This document shows positions 60,186-64,000 of a DNA stretch of 64,000 nt, in pieces. The stretch is from contig CAKKTE020000328.1 of NCBI GenBank assembly GCA_920105625.2, forward strand, positions 3,038,001-3,102,000, read 5' to 3'. Under the pieces are notes generated by a model. That model made no database searches and was not told where the DNA came from. It was given only the letters and a program-made list of their open reading frames with translations. Positions within the stretch are counted from its first letter, which is position 1. Each line of letters starts with the position of its first letter. The position numbers and the translations under genes are program-made. Source of the stretch: Clusia tigrina (Eukaryota; Arthropoda; Insecta; Diptera; Clusiidae).

Positions 60186-63050
60186 AGCGATAGCTTAAAT
60201 TGACAAGAGGCTCGATTACTTTATTGTTACAAAATTTCAAAGTTTTATTACGCTCCAGTTAAAAGTTACAAGCATTTCTATGTTGCAAACTTTGATAAGT
60301 GTAGGACGTACCGTATAGAAGGTAGGGCCATTTGAAGTGTTATTAGTGTTTGATTTGGGAGTCAAGGGTAGCATAGCTTTCAGCGATAGCTTAAATTGAC
60401 AAGAGGCTCGATTACTTTATTGTTACAAAATTTCAAGGTTTTATGAAGCTCCAGTAAAAAGTTACAAGAATTTGTATGTTGCAAACTTGGATAGGTGTAG
60501 GACGTACCGTATAGAAGTTAGGGCCATTCGAAGTTTTATCAGTGTTTGACTTGGGACTCAAGGGAAACATAGCTTTGAGCGATAGCATAAATTGAAAAGA
60601 GGCTCGAGTACTTTATTGTTACAAAAATTTCAAGGTTTTATGACGCTCCAGTAAAAACTTACAAGCATTTGTATGTTGCTAACTTTGATAGGTTTAGGAC
60701 GTACTGTACAGAAGCTAGGGCCATTTGAAGTTTTATCAGTGTTTGATTTGGGACTCAAGGGTAGCATAGCTTTGAACGATAGCTTAAATTGACAAGAGGC
60801 TAGAGTACTTTATTGTTACAAAATTTCAAGGTTTTATGACGCTCCAGTAAAAAGTTACAAGCATTTGTATGTTACAAACTTTGATAGGTGTAGGACGTAC
60901 CGTATAGAAGTTAGGGCCATTTGAAGTTTTATCAGTGTTTGATTTGAGACTCAAGGGTAGCATAGCTTTCAGCGATAGCTTAAATTGACAAGAGGCTCGA
61001 GTACTTTATTGTTACAAAATTTCAAGGTTTTATGAAGCTGCAGTAAAAAGTTACAAGCATTTGTATGTTGCAAACTTTGATAGGTGTAGGACGTACAGTA
61101 TAAAAGTTACAGCCATTTGAAGTTTTATCAGTGTTTGATTTGGGACTCAAGGGTAGCATAGGTTTGAGCGATAGCTTAAATTGACAAGACGCTCGAGTAC
61201 TTTATCAAGGTTTTTTGATGCTCCAGTAAAAAGTTACAAGCATTTCTATGTTGCAAACTTTGATAGGTGTAGGACGTACCGTATAGAAGTTAGGGCCATT
61301 GGAAGTTTTATCAGTGTTTGATTTGGGACTAAAGGGTAGCATAGCTTTGAGCGATAGCTTAAATTGAAAAGAGGCTCGAGTACTTTATTGTTACAAAATT
61401 TCAAGGCTTTATGACGCTCCAGTAAAAAGTTACAGGCATTTGTATGTTGCAAACTTAAATAGGTGTAGGACGTACCGTATAGAAGTTAGGGCCATTTGAA
61501 GTTTTATCAGTGTTTGATTTTGGACTCAAGGGTAGCATAGTTTTCAGCGATAGCTTAAATTGATAAGAGGCTCGAGTACTTTATTGTTACAAAATTTCAA
61601 GGTTTTATGAAGCTCCAGTAAAAAGTTACAAGCATTTGTATGTTGCAAACTTTGATAGGTGTAGGACGTACCGTATAAAAGTTAGAGCCATTTGAAGTTT
61701 TATCAGTGTTTGATTTGGGACTCAAGGGTAGCGATAGCTTAATTGGACAAGAGGCGCGAGTACTTTATTGTTACAAAATTTCAAAGTTTTTTTGACGCTC
61801 CAGTAAAAAGTTACAAGCATTTGTATGTTGCAAACTTTGATAGGTGTAGGACGTACCGTATAGAAGTTAGGGCCATTTGAAGTTTTATTAGTGTTTGATT
61901 TGGGACACAAGGGTAGCATAGCTTTCAGCGATAGCTTAAATTGACAAGAGGCTCGAGTACTTTATTGTTACGAAATTTCAAGGTTTTATGACGCTCCAGT
62001 AAAAAGTTACAAGCATTTGTATATTGCAAACTTTGATAGGTGTAGGACGTACCGTATAGAAGTTAGGCCCATTTGAAGTTTTTTCAGTATTTGATTTGGG
62101 ACCCAAGAGTAGCATAGTTTTGAGAGATAGCTTAAATTGACAAGAGGCTCGAGTACTTTATTGTTACAAAAATTGCAAGGTTTTATGACGCTCCAGTAAA
62201 AAGTTACAAGCATTTGTATGTTGCAAACTGTGATAGGTGTAGGACGTACCGTATAGAAGTTAGGGTCATTTGAAGTTTTATCAGTGTTTGATTTGGGACT
62301 CAAGGGTAGCATAGGTTTGAGCGATAGCTTAAATTGACAAGAGGCTCGAGTTCTTTATTGTTACAAAATTTCAAGGTTTCATGATGCTCCAGTAAAAAGT
62401 TACAAGCCTTTGTATGTTGCAAACTTTGATAGGTGTAGGACGTACCGTATAGAAGTTAGGGCCATTTGAAGTTTTTTCAGTGTTTGATTTGGGACTCAAG
62501 GGTAGCATAGCTTTGAGCGATAGCTTAAATTGACAAGAGGCTCGAGTACTTTTTGTTACAAAATTTCAAGGTTTTATGACGCTCCAGTAAAAAGTTACAA
62601 GCATTTGTATGTTGCAAACTTTGATAGGTGTAGGACGTACCGTATTGCAGTTAGGGCCATTTGAAGTTTTATCAGTGTTTGATTTGGGACTCAAGGGTAG
62701 CATAGCTTTGAGCGATAGCTTAAATTGACAAGAGGCTCGATTACTTTATTGTTACAAAATTTCAAAGTTTTATTACGCTCCAGTTAAAAGTTACAAGCAT
62801 TTCTATGTTGCAAACTTTGATAAGTGTAGGACGTACCGTATAGAAGTTAGGGCCATTTGAAGTGTTATTAGTGTTTGATTTGGGAGTCAAGGGTAGCATA
62901 GCTTTCAGCGATAGCTTAAATTGACAAGAGGCTCGAGTACTTTATTGTTACAAAATTTCAAGGTTTTATGAAGCTCCAGTAAAAAGTTACAAGAATTTGT
63001 ATGTTGCAAACTTGGATAGGTGTAGGACGTACCGTATAGAAGTTAGGGCC
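60186..63050 (+). repeat. Contracted third copy of the 3.5-kb unit
   Basis: The order of copy 2 reappears with whole monomers missing. Offsets step from about 3310 (AGGGAAACAT at 60561 against AGGGAAGCAT at 57251) to 2918 (CTTTATCAAGG at about 61199 and 58281) and then to 2525 (61246 against 58721, constant to at least 63006). The steps of 392 and 393 bp are two monomers each, and the drop from 3507 to 3310 is one. The first monomers (60186-60520) instead match the TTATTACGCTCCAGTTAAAAG and GGGAGTCAAGG type seen near 34735, 43290 and 62765. Confidence 0.83.
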
Positions 63051-64000
63051 ACTTGAAGTTTTATCAGTGTTTGATTTGGGACTCAAGGGTAGCATAGCTT
63101 TGATCGATAGCTTAAATTGACAAGAGGCTCGAGTACTTTATTGTTACGAAATTTCAAGGTTTTATGACGCTCCAGTAAAAAGTTACAAGCATTTGTATAT
63201 TGCAAACTTTGATAGGTGTAGGACGTACCGTATAGAAGTTAGGGCCATTTGAAGTTTTTTCAGTGTTTGATTTGGGACCCAAGAGTAGCATAGTTTTGAG
63301 CGATAGCTTAAATTGACAAGAGGCTCGAGTACTTTATTGTTACAAAAATTGCAAGGTATTATGACGCTGCAGTAAAAAGTTACAAGCATTTGTATGTTGC
63401 AAACTCTGATAGGTGTAGGACGTACCGTATAGAAGTTAGGGCCATTTGAAGTTTTATCAGTGTTTGGTTTGGGACTCAAGGGTAGCATAGCTCTGAGCGA
63501 TAGCTTAAATTGACAAGAGGCTCGAGTACTTTATTGTTACAAAATTTCAATGTTTAATGACGCTCCAGTAAAAAGTTACAAGCATTTGTATGTTGCAAAC
63601 TTTGATAGGTGTAGGACGTACTGTATAGAAGTTAGGGCCATTTGAAGTTTTATCAGTGTTTGACTTGGGACTCAAGGGTAGCATAGCTTTGATCGATAGG
63701 TTAAATTGAAAAGAGGCTCGAGTACTTTATTGTTACAAAAATTTCAAGGTTTTATGATGCTCCAGTAAAAACTTACAAGCATTTGTATGTTGCTAACTTT
63801 GACAGGTTTAGGACGTACTGTACAGAAGTTATGGCCATTTGAAGTTTTATCAGTGTTTGATTTGGGACTCAAGCGTAGCATAGCTTTGAGCGATAGCTTA
63901 AATTGACAAGAGGCTAGAGTACTTTATTGTTACAAAATTTCAAGGTTTTATGACGCTCTAGTAAAAAGTTACAAGCATTTGTATGTTGCAATCTTTGATA
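63051..64000 (+). repeat. Right edge, matching 32.1-32.9 kb
   Basis: The last five monomers follow the order seen near 32098-32850: GGGCCACTTG with GATCGATAGC, GTATATTGC with ACCCAAGAGTAGC, ACAAAAATTGCAAGG with AACTCTGATAGG and TTTGGTTTGGG, CTCTGAGCG with TCAATGTTTAATGACG, then TTGCTAAC, GAGGCTAGAG, GCTCTAGTAAA and GCAATCTTTG. The offset is 30952 bp at 32231 and 63183. One TTTGACTTGGG/GATCGATAGG monomer is present here but absent from the earlier copy. The array runs off the window in the GCAATCTTTGATA monomer, which opens the super-repeat at 32785, so another super-repeat copy may follow. Confidence 0.75.

Larger units (their letters stand above)
1..64000 (+). repeat. Satellite DNA array, 196-bp monomer, about 326 copies
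   Basis: The window is filled head to tail by one repeat family. The motif TAGGGCCATTTGAAG recurs at 5, 201 and 397, and the spacing stays at about 196 bp to the last base. All copies have the same orientation, and I found no inversion, insertion of unrelated DNA or gap. The consensus is AT-rich (about 37% GC), has five CpG sites, a XhoI-type CTCGAG core (monomer positions 89-94) and a CAAAA motif (108-112). Copies differ by scattered substitutions and small indels. Both window ends fall inside a monomer, so the array is longer than 64 kb. Known biology of such arrays points to heterochromatin, possibly a centromere, but nothing in the sequence proves a centromeric role. The family was not recognised. 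Confidence 0.98.

Noticed and set aside
1..64000. CRISPR array
   Set aside because: The period is 196 bp with the whole unit conserved. There are no short repeats separated by unique spacers and no cas genes.
1..64000. Retrotransposon-derived (LTR) tandem repeat
   Set aside because: I saw no primer-binding site, polypurine tract, TG...CA ends or coding remnants in the monomer. An origin from a mobile element cannot be excluded but has no support here.
1..64000. Centromeric CENP-B box or telomere-type repeats
   Set aside because: No TTCG....A..CGGG-like motif was found in the consensus, and there is no TTTAGGG or TTAGGG tract. TTAGGG occurs only once per monomer, inside AAGTTAGGGCC.

Overview
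The whole 64-kb window is one uninterrupted tandem satellite DNA array. I found no gene, RNA gene, transposable element, CRISPR array or single-copy DNA in it. The basic unit is a 196-bp monomer with a consensus GC of about 37% (73 G/C of 196, counted by hand). It is repeated about 326 times, always in the same orientation, and both window edges cut a monomer, so the array continues on both sides. This architecture is typical of centromeric, pericentromeric or subtelomeric heterochromatin of a eukaryote. Monomer length (one nucleosome plus linker), AT-richness and a CAAAA motif would fit a plant, but I do not recognise the family and cannot name the organism.

The array is organised at several nested levels. 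Monomers fall into recognisable variant classes, and blocks of them recur as higher-order repeats (HORs). From left to right: a dimer (392 bp) and a 7-mer spacing (1372 bp) in 1-1764; a trimer (588 bp) in about 2549-5485; partial 7-mer and 9-mer duplications in about 5682-8820; a 12/13-mer (2342/2538 bp) in 10211-16440; 13-mer (2548 bp) and 6-mer (1176 bp) periodicities in about 16.9-23.4 kb. Near 23.4 kb the set of variants changes sharply. The right-hand domain (23.4-64 kb) contains a 7-mer/9-mer cassette (24.1-27.8 kb), a mixed stretch, two copies of an 8.3-8.7 kb super-repeat (32785-41050 and 41340-49998), a 14-mer (2.73-2.74 kb) with three consecutive copies (47090 to about 55250), and a 3507-bp tandem duplication (53175 to about 60185) followed by a shortened third copy.

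Offsets between related blocks differ by whole monomers (about 196, 392 or 393 bp), which is the mark of unequal exchange kept in register by the monomer. The larger and more recent units lie in the right half. Short open reading frames of 60-101 codons occur, mostly on the minus strand, but they are translations of the repeat itself and are not annotated as genes.

All repeat boundaries were located by eye from diagnostic variants. Large-unit edges are good to roughly 10-100 bp; the offsets between copies are more exact than the edges.
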